Assembly (NCBI GenBank): GCA_964505785.1
Contig: CAZDJZ010000002.1
Span: forward strand, 310,001-374,000
Direction: 5' to 3'
Origin: CAYRTV01 sp964505785
GTDB taxonomy: Bacteria > Acidobacteriota > Aminicenantia > Aminicenantales > Aminicenantaceae
DNA length: 64,000 nt
In this document: piece after piece, positions 8,597 through 17,556 of the stretch
How positions within the stretch are numbered: position 1 is the stretch's first letter
Layout of the letters: each line of letters opens with the position of its first letter
Made by a program: the position numbers and the translations under genes
Notes under the pieces: generated by a model
Told to the model about the DNA's origin: nothing
The model's database searches: none
Seen by the model: the letters and a program-made list of their open reading frames with translations, nothing else

Positions 8597-8947
8597 TCAG
8601 GATTTTCCTTGATTAAGGATGATACAAAGAAATTGAAACGGCTGAGAATTAGTATTTTTGAATTGATGCTTTTCATTTGCCGGGATAAAAAGACTGTTCC
8701 CCGATGAAATCTGGTATTCTTTACCCTCCTTATCGATGACAATTCCATTTCCGCTTTCAATTTTAACAACATGTTCGAAATCATGGGAATGACAAGGAGT
8801 ATTCCCGCCACTTTGAACAATAAAACGCCTCATAATAATTCGGCCAGAACCGTCTTTGGTACCGATCAGAACTTTTTTTCTCACTCCCCTGATTGAATCA
8901 TCCTCAGGAATCGTGCTTTTGATTTCATCCTCGTTCTTTATGATCAC
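8597..8947 (-). CDS. small cupin-domain protein
   Basis: This 116-aa single-domain cupin has motif 1 as HSHDFEHVVKIESGNGIV (two His and a Glu) and motif 2 as GNSLFIPANEKHQFKN. Such proteins bind a metal and a small ligand; the substrate cannot be read from the sequence. The start codon is GTG at 8947, chosen because AAAGGAGA lies 8 nt upstream. The gene is transcribed away from a repeat-filled gap, toward the toroid gene. Confidence 0.85.
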   Translation of the reverse strand: MIIKNEDEIKSTIPEDDSIRGVRKKVLIGTKDGSGRIIMRRFIVQSGGNTPCHSHDFEHVVKIESGNGIVIDKEGKEYQISSGNSLFIPANEKHQFKNTNSQPFQFLCIILNQGKS

Positions 8948-9120
8948 ATCAATTCTCCTTTAATCCCATTCTAAAAAATATCTTCAGTCTTTACCCATGG
9001 TTGGGGAAAAGCGCATTTGAAACTATAAATTTTAGTCTAATTATAAAAGTCCGTCAATTTTTCTTCCCATAAAAACAAAAAAACATTGGATATTCATATA
9101 ATGTTTTGTATAATTTTTTT

Positions 9121-9235
9121 CTAACCTGAATTATTCACGGGCCGAAAGCTGATAAATAAGAGATTGCAAAAACACCGCAATTTTTTATGAATTAATTATG
9201 TGTATAACACACCCGGAACAATGAAAATAATTCAA
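9121..9235. repeat. AGCCTGAATTATTCA-type intergenic repeat, copy A (short form)
   Basis: Starts with TAACCTGAATTATTCACGGG and continues with GCTGATAAATAAGAGATTGCAA...CGCAATTTTTTATGAATTAA, matching the right-hand part of the copy at 58287-58683. It then has TGTGTATAACACACCCGGAA, which reappears inverted at 29930-29960. With the following block it fills the 468-nt gap between the cupin gene and the desulfurase. The first 170 nt of the gap (8948-9120) is AT-rich with no gene. Confidence 0.7.
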
Positions 9236-9237
9236 CA

Positions 9238-9358
9238 TGTCATCCTGAAGCCTGCGGCGGCAGGCCGTGAGGATCTTATGCTGCTTCGCAAGTGGATGGA
9301 ACCGATTCATCATGCGAAACAGGTCAAAATCCTTACGCCGCTTCGCTCCTCAGGATGA
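9238..9358. repeat. REP-like palindromic block (GTCATCCTGA type)
   Basis: Begins GTCATCCTGAAGCCTGCGGC, with a GCCTGCGGCGGCAGGC palindrome and GTGAGGATCTT, and ends CTTCGCTCCTCAGGATGA, so the two ends are inverted copies of each other. A near-identical inverted block lies inside the element at 58287-58683. No coding potential. Confidence 0.65.
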
Positions 9359-9415
9359 AATGGAATCTTTATTTTCAAAGTAATAAGTCAGGCTAACCTC
9401 TTTTGGAGAATATAT

Positions 9416-10576
9416 ATGGAAAAATTGATTTATCTCGATAACGGGGCAACATCCTTTCCCAAGCCTGAGGAAGTTTACCAGTTCATGGACAACTTTTACC
9501 GGAATTTTGGTGTTAATCCGGGCCGTTCCGGCTATGACCTTTGTATGGAAGCCGGAGAGGTGGTTGAGGAAACCAGGAATCTTTTAACGGAGTTTTTTAA
9601 TGGTGATGATCCCAACCGGCTTTGCTTCGGCTATAATTCAACGGATGCCCTTAATTTAATCATTTGGGGAATTCTTAAAAAGGGAGATCATGCTGTCACC
9701 ACTACCCTGGAACACAATTCCGTTATTCGTCCTCTTTATCATTTGGAAAAGTATCATGGTGTTGAGGTTGATCACATCCCATTCGATAAAAATGGTTTTG
9801 TCGATCCGGATGATTTTAAAAAAGCCATTAAATCAAATACAAAATTGGTCATTATAAACCATGCCTCAAATGTTATAGGAACCATCCAGCCGGTTAAGGC
9901 AATCGGCCGAATTTGTCATGAAAACGGCATTATTTTTGCCGTCGATGTCTCTCAATCTGCAGGGAAAATTCCCATTGACATGCAAGACTCGAATATTGAC
10001 ATTTTGGCATTTACAGGTCATAAATCCCTGCTGGGACCGACCGGAATAGGAGGATTATGTGTCCGGGAAGGCATCGAAATTCGTCATACCCGGGCTGGAG
10101 GAACCGGAGTGCGGTCAGCGGTCCGGACCCATCTGGATGAATATCCCTACCGCCTGGAATACGGCACGCTTAATTCCGTCGGCGTGGCCGGACTCCATCG
10201 AGGTGTTAAATGGATTTTAGATAGAAGCCTTCACGATATACATAACCATGAAATGAAATTAACTCGAATGCTGCGGGACGGTCTTAGGGATATCAAAGGG
10301 GTTGAGCTATATATCCAGGATGACTTAACGGATCATATCGGTGTTTTAACATTTAATATCATGGGTATGGAAGCCTTGAATACCGGAACGATTCTGGACG
10401 TGGATTATCGCATCGCCTGCCGGACTGGACTTCATTGTGCTCCCCTGGTACATAAACAAATCGAAACCGATAAACTCCACGGTTCTGTCCGCTTCGGCAT
10501 CGGTCCTTTTAATACGGGAGAAGATATTCAAACCGCAATTGAAGCCGTCCGCGAAATCGCACAGATGCGAAAATGA
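9416..10576 (+). CDS. cysteine desulfurase family protein (aminotransferase class V)
   Basis: This 386-aa PLP enzyme of the NifS/SufS superfamily resembles the EF2568-like subgroup. N-terminus YLDNGATSFPKPEEV; PLP lysine in FTGHKSLLGPTGIGG with the preceding FAVDVSQSAG; candidate sulfur-carrying cysteine in RTGLHCAPLVH. The expected activity is release of sulfur from cysteine as a persulfide. TTTTGGAG precedes the ATG. It stands alone between two repeats and is convergent with the dsrK-dsrM-dsrC operon. Supplying sulfur to DsrC is possible but is not shown by operon structure. Confidence 0.9.
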   Translation: MEKLIYLDNGATSFPKPEEVYQFMDNFYRNFGVNPGRSGYDLCMEAGEVVEETRNLLTEFFNGDDPNRLCFGYNSTDALNLIIWGILKKGDHAVTTTLEHNSVIRPLYHLEKYHGVEVDHIPFDKNGFVDPDDFKKAIKSNTKLVIINHASNVIGTIQPVKAIGRICHENGIIFAVDVSQSAGKIPIDMQDSNIDILAFTGHKSLLGPTGIGGLCVREGIEIRHTRAGGTGVRSAVRTHLDEYPYRLEYGTLNSVGVAGLHRGVKWILDRSLHDIHNHEMKLTRMLRDGLRDIKGVELYIQDDLTDHIGVLTFNIMGMEALNTGTILDVDYRIACRTGLHCAPLVHKQIETDKLHGSVRFGIGPFNTGEDIQTAIEAVREIAQMRK

Positions 10577-10589
10577 GATGAAATTGACC

Positions 10590-10735
10590 CCCGTGTCATT
10601 CCGGGGAACGAAGCGGCGCCGGAATCTTAAAGACCTTTGTCTGGAGAGACGAAACCGTCTTATTCGCCGAAGCAGCATAAAATCCTTGCGTCGCTGCTTT
10701 CCTCAAGACGATTCATCAGGGCCATTTTTGAAATG
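10590..10735. repeat. degenerate REP-like repeats between convergent genes
   Basis: Holds GTCATTCCGGGGAACGAAGC, GGAATCTTAAAGACC and AAATCCTTGCGTCGCTGCT, ending in CTCAAGACGA; all are degenerate versions of the CATCCTGAGG/GAAGCG units at 9238, 18900 and 58300. No gene. Confidence 0.45.
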
Positions 10736-10740
10736 ACAAA

Positions 10741-12015
10741 TCAGGCAATGGCTTCGGCGACCATTTCCGTGAGTGTCTTGATTTCTATATTCAGTTTATA
10801 ATGCTTGTTCAGTTCCATAAGCTGATCAATGCAGTTATGGCAGGGTGTGACCACAATTTCGGCGCCGGTCTCCCTGATTTGATCCGCCTTGATGCGGCCG
10901 GCCTGCATCCTTCTTTCAGCAAACCGGGTCATCGCCAGCTGACCTCCTCCCCCGCCGCAACAAAAATTTTTCTCCCGGTTTGGATACATTTCAACGAAGG
11001 TTTTCACACTATGAGACAGCACAAACCGCTGCTCCTCTATAATTCCGCCTAAACGGACAAGATTGCAGGGGTCATGCAGCGTGACTGTTTTTGAATTTTT
11101 TTCAGGATCCAACCGGAGACGTCCCTGCCGAATATAATCAGCCATCACTTCAATAATGCTGCGGACAGGAAATGAATAATGCTTTTGCAGCCATTCCGGC
11201 GCTTCCCAGCGGTTGGAGTTAAAGCCGTGGCCGCATTCGGCCAGAATTAATTCCCGGCAATTGAGTTTTTGCAGAGAGTCGGACAGCCTTTTTGACATTT
11301 TACCTGCGTCCCGGTCGCTTCCGGAGTACAATCCATAATTGGTTACATCGAAATTTTCACTGGAAAAGGTCCAGCTTTCCCCGGCTGAATAAAAAACCTT
11401 TGCTGCAGCCGAAATGGATAATGGGAAAAACATGGCTTCACGGGGATTTATGGTATAGAGAAACCGGCTGTTCTTTACATCCACCGGAATAGAGGCTCCG
11501 GAATCATCCATATCGTCCTGCAGTTCTTCTTCGAGCCATTCCACTGTTTCCAGCCAGTCCTCTTTGGAAATCCCCATATTATTTCCTTTATCCAAGGCTG
11601 TGGTCACTGTGGATTGAAGTCCGACCGGAACCAGCCCGGCGGCATCCAAAGATCCACGGGCGGAACGAATAAGGTGCGGGATGTTTATTCCCATGGTGCA
11701 GTTTATGACGCAGCGTCCGCATAATGTGCAGCGTCCGAATAATGTATCGATCCATTCATTTACTATTGTTTCGTCCAAATAGCTTTTTCCTGCTTTCTTT
11801 TGTAATTTATTAAAAGCACGAACAAGAAGATTCAATTTATATGCCGGGGTGTTGTGAGGATGAGCTTCAGCAATATAATAATGACATGAGTCAGCACATA
11901 AACCGCAACGGGCGCAGGTTTGCAAAAAAACGGCCTCATCTCTTGAAATGCGCCGGATAAATTCCTTTTCAATTAACTTTAAGCGTTCCTCATTAAGATC
12001 AGGCTGCCGTTTCAT
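10741..12015 (-). CDS. DsrK/HdrD-like iron-sulfur heterodisulfide reductase-type protein
   Basis: This 424-aa protein has two CxxCxxCxxxC ferredoxin-type motifs near the N-terminus (CARCGLCADSC at 34-44 and CTLCGRCVINC at 96-106) and two CCG-type cysteine-rich motifs in the C-terminal half (LHDPCNLVRLGG...NFCCGGGGGQ, and TPCHNCIDQL). This is the architecture of DsrK/HdrD/HmeD, which reduces disulfides or the DsrC trisulfide using electrons from a membrane heme b partner. It follows the DsrM-like gene by 8 nt, and dsrC lies upstream in the same operon. The cytoplasmic face of the membrane is its expected site. Family membership is clear; DsrK rather than another HdrD relative is inferred from context. 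Confidence 0.85.
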   Translation of the reverse strand: MKRQPDLNEERLKLIEKEFIRRISRDEAVFLQTCARCGLCADSCHYYIAEAHPHNTPAYKLNLLVRAFNKLQKKAGKSYLDETIVNEWIDTLFGRCTLCGRCVINCTMGINIPHLIRSARGSLDAAGLVPVGLQSTVTTALDKGNNMGISKEDWLETVEWLEEELQDDMDDSGASIPVDVKNSRFLYTINPREAMFFPLSISAAAKVFYSAGESWTFSSENFDVTNYGLYSGSDRDAGKMSKRLSDSLQKLNCRELILAECGHGFNSNRWEAPEWLQKHYSFPVRSIIEVMADYIRQGRLRLDPEKNSKTVTLHDPCNLVRLGGIIEEQRFVLSHSVKTFVEMYPNREKNFCCGGGGGQLAMTRFAERRMQAGRIKADQIRETGAEIVVTPCHNCIDQLMELNKHYKLNIEIKTLTEMVAEAIA

Positions 12016-12023
12016 TTTAAGTC

Positions 12024-12644
12024 CTATACTCTTCTTTTATGAGGGTAAACTCCCCTTCGGCCGAAAAATTTTCCAAAAATAATGCGGGAATAGAAAAAGA
12101 AAAGACAATGTCTTATTTTTCCAAGAGGAATGTAAACCAGCAATGCAATGGCTGAAAAATAAAGAAAAGGCAAAACAACTGAATTCCAGGTGTTCAAAAA
12201 TGCTGCGAACAGAAAAATATCAACCAGCAAATTTGAGATATAGTCATCAGCCAAACTGATTGTCCGCATGTATTGTTTGGACAGCCGTTTTATCAGCAAG
12301 CCGCTCCCTGCGGCTAAACCTGAAACCAGTAAAATACGGAAAACATTCAAAAACGGAATATTTACAGAAATCAGCCGGAACAGCAAGACAACGAATGCTG
12401 TAAATATTCCAATATGATAACCAATTCCTGCAAAATAGGTCGGCAAATGTTTTTTGGCACTTTCCTTTTCCCAGGGAGTCATCCCTTTCCCAAATGCATA
12501 AAATACACCTTTTTCCGATTCCCCTGCTGGTCGGGAATGCATTTCCCTTTTTCCTAAGGACTGGGCCCTGGCTGATAATAATACCATGAAAACAATGGCA
12601 TATACGGCGGCCGCAGCGACTCCTAATTCAAGTGCGGTCAGCAT
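12024..12644 (-). CDS. DsrM/HdrE-like membrane heme b subunit
   Basis: This integral membrane protein of about 206 aa has five predicted hydrophobic segments, from LELGVAAAAVYAIVFMVLL to FLYFSAIALLVYIPLGKI. Histidines in the membrane-near regions (AKKHLPTYFAGIGYHIGIF and GKIRHCLFF) fit heme ligands of the nitrate reductase gamma/DsrM family. ATG 12644 is used; an in-frame TTG at 12668 would overlap the dsrC stop and is possible. The gene lies between dsrC and the DsrK-like gene, and its expected job is quinol oxidation feeding DsrK. Confidence 0.8.
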   Translation of the reverse strand: MLTALELGVAAAAVYAIVFMVLLSARAQSLGKREMHSRPAGESEKGVFYAFGKGMTPWEKESAKKHLPTYFAGIGYHIGIFTAFVVLLFRLISVNIPFLNVFRILLVSGLAAGSGLLIKRLSKQYMRTISLADDYISNLLVDIFLFAAFLNTWNSVVLPFLYFSAIALLVYIPLGKIRHCLFFFYSRIIFGKFFGRRGVYPHKRRV

Positions 12645-12658
12645 TATTTTGCCAAAAA

Positions 12659-12979
12659 TTACACACAACCGTCCGGTTTAGGCAAACCGGCAACTTTGCA
12701 CGCTCCCTTGGCAGGGCCGGAAGGAAAAAGCTCAAAAATATACTTGAGCTTAAATCCGGTGTTTTTACATACTTTACGTACCATGGGCGCCAAATTTTTT
12801 TCATTATAATAGTCCCGGATATAATGAATGACTTTCCAATGATCTTCAGTTAATTGATCGATTCCCTCTTCCTCTCCGGCCAAAATTTCCGCCGTCTCTT
12901 CATTCCATTCATCCGGATAAGCTAAAAAGCCTTCTTCATTGACTTCAAATTTCTTTCCGCGTTTTTCAATAAAAGGCAT
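12659..12979 (-). CDS. dsrC: DsrC/TusE family sulfur carrier protein
   Basis: This 106-aa protein has the DsrC fold pattern: FEVNEEGFLAYPDEWNEE, LTEDHWKVIHYIRDYY, then APMVRKVCKNTG, and a flexible C-terminal arm GACKVAGLPKPDGCV. The last cysteine is penultimate and a second lies 11 residues before it (C-x10-C), which marks true DsrC proteins and separates them from TusE, which has only the terminal one. DsrC carries sulfur as a trisulfide that DsrMK reduces. AAGGAGGAGAAA sits just before the ATG. It is the first gene of the dsrC-dsrM-dsrK unit; no dsrAB is visible in the window. Confidence 0.93.
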   Translation of the reverse strand: MPFIEKRGKKFEVNEEGFLAYPDEWNEETAEILAGEEEGIDQLTEDHWKVIHYIRDYYNEKNLAPMVRKVCKNTGFKLKYIFELFPSGPAKGACKVAGLPKPDGCV

Positions 12980-13192
12980 TTTCTCCTCCTTAAAGTTTAC
13001 ATTAACTTGCTCAGCCCCTCTGTGAAGTCATCTTAGGCCCTGCACAATAATAAAGAACCTGTTGTATTTTATCAAAATTAAAAAAAATTATAACATATTG
13101 CGTTCAGATTATGGTGGATTATGTTCATGAGGAATTCAAAAACATTGCGGGGTTCGCATCTTCTCTGCAGCAATTTAAGCTCCTGAATAACT

Positions 13193-13451
13193 TAGCCTGA
13201 ATTATTCACGGGTCGAGATTGCCGCAGATGCGAGGCGCAGGGTATGAAGCTGTGGCACTTCACCGCGAATGCCCTGCAACAAAGCAGATGCGGTGAGATT
13301 CGGCCCGCCCAAAGGGGTAAAAAATTGCGATTATAATATAAATATGAAAATGAAAAACTTTCCATTTGAACTTTCAATAAAAATCATGTTAAACGTTGAT
13401 AAAAAAGGTATTACAAAAATATCGCAATATTTTTATGAATAATTAAGGTTA
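13193..13451. repeat. AGCCTGAATTATTCA-type intergenic repeat, copy B (full)
   Basis: Left end TAGCCTGAATTATTCACGGG, right end ATGAATAATTAAGGTTA: inverted copies with TA at both edges. Inside are GATTGCCGCAGATGCGAGG, GCGGTGAGATTCGGCCCGCC, GAAAAACTTTCCATTTGAAC and a terminal AT-rich part. It makes up half of the 514-nt gap between phoU and dsrC; the rest (12980-13192) holds the dsrC leader and no gene. Confidence 0.75.
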
Positions 13452-13493
13452 GGTTGGCTGTGCAGATTAATGGAAATATAAGAAGATAGCGGA

Positions 13494-14150
13494 TTATTCT
13501 TCGTCGCGGTGATGCTTTATTACCCGGCCGCTGACAATAAAAATAACATCTTCACAAATATTAGTGGAAAGATCGCCTATTCTTTCCAGATTATTGGCAA
13601 TGCGGATAAGATGGAAGGCCCTCTCTATTGAGCTCGGATTCGAAGCAATATACGTAAATAATTCCCGTTGAATCTGGTCTTTAAGATCATCGATAACTTG
13701 ATCGCGTTCACAAACATCTTTGGCCATAGCCGCATCTTCTCTGACAAAAGCATCAATGCTGTCTTTTACCATCTTAATAGCGATCTCTCCCATTTTTGGG
13801 ATATCTATCAATGGTTTCAGCTGGGGATGCCGGATCAAGTACAGGCCGCTTTCCACAATGTTTACCGCCTGATCACCCATGCGTTCCAAGTCATTGTTCA
13901 TCTGGTCTATACGTAAAACAACCCTTAAATCTTTGGCCCGCGGCTGATACTTGGCTATCAGTATCATGCATTGTTCTTCTAATTCTATTTCAAATTGATT
14001 GGCTTCAGGTTCATCTTTCTCAGCCACTTCTCGTAATAGGGCTTCGTTCTTCTCTGTTAACCCGGCAACACTTTTATCAATCATCTTTTCAACAAGACCC
14101 GCATATTCGATCAGCCGTTTTTTCAGCTTTGTGATTTCCCCGCTTAACAT
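13494..14150 (-). CDS. phoU: phosphate signalling/transport regulator PhoU
   Basis: This 218-aa all-helical protein has the two PhoU repeats with E/DxxxD metal motifs (MNDLERMGDQAVNIVESG and IANNLERIGDLSTNICEDV). It links PstSCAB transport state to PhoR and lowers Pho signalling when phosphate is sufficient. It is the last gene of pstS-C-A-B-phoU, 31 nt after pstB. The length is standard. Confidence 0.96.
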   Translation of the reverse strand: MLSGEITKLKKRLIEYAGLVEKMIDKSVAGLTEKNEALLREVAEKDEPEANQFEIELEEQCMILIAKYQPRAKDLRVVLRIDQMNNDLERMGDQAVNIVESGLYLIRHPQLKPLIDIPKMGEIAIKMVKDSIDAFVREDAAMAKDVCERDQVIDDLKDQIQRELFTYIASNPSSIERAFHLIRIANNLERIGDLSTNICEDVIFIVSGRVIKHHRDEE

Positions 14151-14181
14151 AGTATTTTCTCCCTCAATATTTAATTCAGGA

Positions 14182-14943
14182 TTATCCGAACTTTCCAGTC
14201 AGATAATCTTCCGTCATTTTGTTTTTTGGAATAGTAAACAGTTCATCCGTAGTAGCGAATTCGATCATTTCACCCAAATACAAAAAAGCCGTGTATTGAG
14301 ATACCCGGGCTGCCTGCTGCATATTGTGGGTTACGATAACAATAGTATAATCTGCTTTCAGTTCTTCAATAAGTTCTTCAATTTTCTTGGTTGAAATCGG
14401 GTCCAGACTGGCACAAGGCTCATCAAAAAGAATTACGTCCGGTTCTACAGCGATACAGCGGGCAATACACAAGCGCTGCTGCTGGCCCCCGGATAAACTT
14501 AGTGCATTGTCCTGCAGCCTGTCTTTGACTTCCTTCCACAAAGCCGCCTTCTCTAAGGACTCAATGACCCGTTTTTCAATTTTATGCCGGTTATGCCAAC
14601 CGTTTATTTTCAAACCATAACTCAGGTTATCAAAAATACTTTTCGGGAAAGGATTAGGCTTTTGAAACACCATGCCTACCCGGCGGCGGATATCAACCAC
14701 ATCTACTTTTTGGGATAAAATGTTTTCATTATCCAGGAAAATCTTCCCCTCCGCCCTTGTTTTTGGCACCATGTCATTCATGCGGTTGAACAACCGGATG
14801 AATGTGGATTTTCCGCAGCCGGACGGTCCTATAAGGGCGGTTACCTGGTTAGCATATATATCCATATTGATGTTTTTAAGGGCATGATTTTTTCCGTAAA
14901 AGAAATTGACATTCTCGACTTTTATTTTGATGTTTTTACTCAT
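14182..14943 (-). CDS. pstB: phosphate ABC transporter ATP-binding protein
   Basis: This ATPase of 253 aa has Walker A GPSGCGKST, signature LSGGQQQR, Walker B VILFDEPCASLDP and the switch His in IVTHNMQQAARVS. The start at ATG 14943 (MSKNIKIKVENV) overlaps the pstA stop by 8 nt; upstream in-frame codons belong to pstA. It powers phosphate import through PstCA. Confidence 0.97.
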   Translation of the reverse strand: MSKNIKIKVENVNFFYGKNHALKNINMDIYANQVTALIGPSGCGKSTFIRLFNRMNDMVPKTRAEGKIFLDNENILSQKVDVVDIRRRVGMVFQKPNPFPKSIFDNLSYGLKINGWHNRHKIEKRVIESLEKAALWKEVKDRLQDNALSLSGGQQQRLCIARCIAVEPDVILFDEPCASLDPISTKKIEELIEELKADYTIVIVTHNMQQAARVSQYTAFLYLGEMIEFATTDELFTIPKNKMTEDYLTGKFG

Positions 14944-15787
14944 TTGCGCCTCGCTGCCGCTGCCGGATAACAATCGCCGCTGCGGAAATGGATAATACCA
15001 GGAATAGTAGAATAAAAGCGCAGCCGTAGGCGATCTCCGTTTGCTGCTCCGGATGGGTTCCCTCTGTCATCAGTGCATAGATATGATACGGTAGAGCCAT
15101 GACCTCCGAGAAGAATGATTTAGGAAAACCCCGGGTGTAAAAAGTCGCCGCCGTGAAAAGGATTGGAGCGGTTTCTCCGGCCACTCTGCCGATGCTCAAA
15201 ATTACCCCGGTCATGATTCCCGGAGAAGCGGTAGGAATGACAATATTTTTAATCGTCTGCCAGTGAGTGGCTCCTACAGCCAGAGAGGCCTCCCGGTAGG
15301 ATTGAGGCACCGCCATAAGCGCTTCCTGTGTCGCAGAAATAATCTGGGGCAAAACCAGGATTCCCAGCGTCAGGCTTCCTGATAAAGCGGATACCCCAAA
15401 CCCGAACATTTTGACAAAGATGGCAAAACCGAACAAGCCGAATACAACCGACGGAACTCCCGCCAGGTTATTTATGCTCATACGGATGATGTTGACCACA
15501 TAACTGCGGGGAGAATATTCAGTAAGAAAAATCGCACTGGCGACTCCCAGCGGCAAGGCAAAAACAATCGCCCCTAAAACCAAATATATCGTTCCGACGA
15601 TGGCCGGTCCGACTCCGCCGGCGGTCATGGCGTCTTTAGGTACCGCCGTTAAAAATTCCCACGATATGACTTGAATTCCCCGCGCTGCGATAAAATAGAG
15701 AATGGAGCCAAGAAAAAAAATGGTTATGGCAATAGCAAGAAAAAGTGTGCCGAAACCAATTTTTTGTGAAATTTCGCTTCGTCTCAT
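14936..15787 (-). CDS. pstA: phosphate ABC transporter permease PstA
   Basis: This 283-aa inner-membrane permease has six hydrophobic segments and the EAA-like loop (REASLAVGATHWQTIKNIVIPTA). The N-terminal region has GIQVISWEFLT and GGVGPAIVGT, typical of PstA. ATG 15787 overlaps the pstC stop by 4 nt (ATGA). It pairs with PstC to form the phosphate channel. Confidence 0.96.
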   Translation of the reverse strand: MRRSEISQKIGFGTLFLAIAITIFFLGSILYFIAARGIQVISWEFLTAVPKDAMTAGGVGPAIVGTIYLVLGAIVFALPLGVASAIFLTEYSPRSYVVNIIRMSINNLAGVPSVVFGLFGFAIFVKMFGFGVSALSGSLTLGILVLPQIISATQEALMAVPQSYREASLAVGATHWQTIKNIVIPTASPGIMTGVILSIGRVAGETAPILFTAATFYTRGFPKSFFSEVMALPYHIYALMTEGTHPEQQTEIAYGCAFILLFLVLSISAAAIVIRQRQRGANE

Positions 15788-16680
15788 CGTCCCAATCCAA
15801 GCTTAAGCCGGAATCTGCGGCTTATTATTTCCGCAATGATATTGAACCCCAGGGTGATAAAAAACAGAATAAGCCCGATGGCAAAAAGGGCATGATAATG
15901 AGTGCTTCCCATGACAGCCTCTCCCATTTCCGCAGCAATGGTTGCCGTCATCGGACGGACAGGCTGGAAAAAGCTTTTCGGGATGACAGCCGCCCCGCCG
16001 GTTACCATCAAAACGGTCATGGTTTCCCCGACAGCCCGGCTCATTCCCAAAATAATTCCAGTGGAAATGCCGGATGCCGCAGCAGGGATCACCACCCGGG
16101 TGAGAGTCTGCCAGCGGTTGGCTCCAACCGCAAACGACGCTTCCCGGAATTCTTTGGGAACAAAACTCAGGGCATCCTCTGATATACTGCACACAGTCGG
16201 CGTCGCCATAATTCCCAACATCAAACTGCCGGTAAAAGCGGTTAAACCAATGGGCAGGTTCAATAATTCCTGAATAAACGGGGCCACAATGACCATTCCG
16301 AAAAATCCATATATAATGGATGGTATCCCGGCTAAAAGTTCGATAATGGGTTTGAGAAAAGCCTTGGTCCTGCGGCTTGCCAGCTCATTAATAAACAAGG
16401 CGCTTCCCACACCTAGCGGGACACAAATAACAATGGCTCCGAAAGTCACCCACATAGATCCCAAGATGAGGGGCAGAATGCCGTATTCCGTTTCTCCATG
16501 GGTTGGATACCAGGATGTTCCTCCGAGAAATTTGAAAAAATTGACCTCTTTGAATACAGGTCCTCCTTCCAAAAAAAGGGTGAGAGTGATTCCCACCAGG
16601 AACAGAAGAGACGCAAAGGCCAGGGCGGAAAATATGAACTTATAAATGCGCTCTTTAATCCGCCTGGCCTTTGCTGTCAT
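15784..16680 (-). CDS. pstC: phosphate ABC transporter permease PstC
   Basis: This permease of 298 aa has the EAA loop FREASFAVGANRWQTLTRVV, AVGETMTVLMVTGG and a GTSWYPTHGETEYGI region characteristic of PstC. The start is ATG 16680 (MTAKARRIKERIYKF), with TTGAGGAGACATAAA before it; an upstream in-frame TTG at 16695 would consume the ribosome site. It sits 31 nt after pstS. Confidence 0.95.
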   Translation of the reverse strand: MTAKARRIKERIYKFIFSALAFASLLFLVGITLTLFLEGGPVFKEVNFFKFLGGTSWYPTHGETEYGILPLILGSMWVTFGAIVICVPLGVGSALFINELASRRTKAFLKPIIELLAGIPSIIYGFFGMVIVAPFIQELLNLPIGLTAFTGSLMLGIMATPTVCSISEDALSFVPKEFREASFAVGANRWQTLTRVVIPAAASGISTGIILGMSRAVGETMTVLMVTGGAAVIPKSFFQPVRPMTATIAAEMGEAVMGSTHYHALFAIGLILFFITLGFNIIAEIISRRFRLKLGLGR

Positions 16681-16711
16681 TTTATGTCTCCTCAATCACC
16701 TTGCATCAATT

Positions 16712-17536
16712 TTACTTGAATGCGATAAATCCTTGTTTTTCGACCAGTTTCTGGCCGTCTTCGCTTTGAACGAAGTTGATAAATTCAGCCGTTGCACCTT
16801 TAGGCTGGCCGTTGGTGTACATGAACAATTTCCGGGCAAGAATATAAGAACCATTAACAACATTCTGCTTGGTGGGAGCGATGCCGTTGACTTCCAAGCC
16901 TTTGACAGAGTCAGAGAGATATCCCATCCCTACGTATCCAATAGCTCCTTTAGTCCGGGATACAGTCTGTGCCACAGCCTGATTGGAGGCCTGAAGTAAT
17001 GAATCAGGGCGTACCTTTTCCTTGTCCAAGGCGAGCTCGTTAAAAGTTTCAAAGGTTCCGCTTGCGCTGTCCCGGGAAACGACTACGATCTTTCCTTTTT
17101 TTCCGCCGACTTCGCTCCAATTGGAAATTTTTCCAGTATAAATACCCTTGATCTGGTCTTTGGTAAGTCCGGAAACCGGGTTGCCGGGATGCACAATGAC
17201 CGCGATACCGTCAAGGGCAACGACATTTTCATGCAATTCATAGCCGTTTTCCTTGGCCTTGGCAAATTCCTTGTCCTTGGCCGGACGAGAGGCATCTCCG
17301 ATATCCGCGGTACCGTCGATAACGGATGCGATTCCAACTCCTGAGCCTCCGCCCTGTACGGAAATGTCTATATCCGCATGCTGATTCATGAAAACTTCAG
17401 CACAGGCTTGGGCGATGGGAAGCACAGTCGTGGATCCCTTGATCGTGATAGTTTTGGCTGCGAAGGCGAATCCGCCGGCCAGCAAAGCGATGCCGGCCGC
17501 TACAGCCATGACATTAAGAAACAGTTTGTTTTTCAT
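16712..17536 (-). CDS. pstS: phosphate-binding periplasmic protein PstS
   Basis: This 274-aa protein has a cleavable signal peptide (MKNKLFLNVMAVAAGIALLAGGFAFA described in parts: basic start, long hydrophobic core, AFA|AK). The mature part begins TITIKGSTTVLPIAQ, with QGGGSGVGIASV and DSASGTFETFN, which form the phosphate-binding loops. AGGAGGG precedes the ATG. It is first in the pst operon and 20 nt downstream of the porin gene. Confidence 0.96.
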   Translation of the reverse strand: MKNKLFLNVMAVAAGIALLAGGFAFAAKTITIKGSTTVLPIAQACAEVFMNQHADIDISVQGGGSGVGIASVIDGTADIGDASRPAKDKEFAKAKENGYELHENVVALDGIAVIVHPGNPVSGLTKDQIKGIYTGKISNWSEVGGKKGKIVVVSRDSASGTFETFNELALDKEKVRPDSLLQASNQAVAQTVSRTKGAIGYVGMGYLSDSVKGLEVNGIAPTKQNVVNGSYILARKLFMYTNGQPKGATAEFINFVQSEDGQKLVEKQGFIAFK

Positions 17537-17556
17537 TGTAATACCCTCCTATTGGA

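Noticed and set aside
9416..12979. Single sulfur operon including the cysteine desulfurase
   Set aside because: The desulfurase is on the plus strand and convergent with the dsr genes, so only proximity, not co-transcription, can be claimed.
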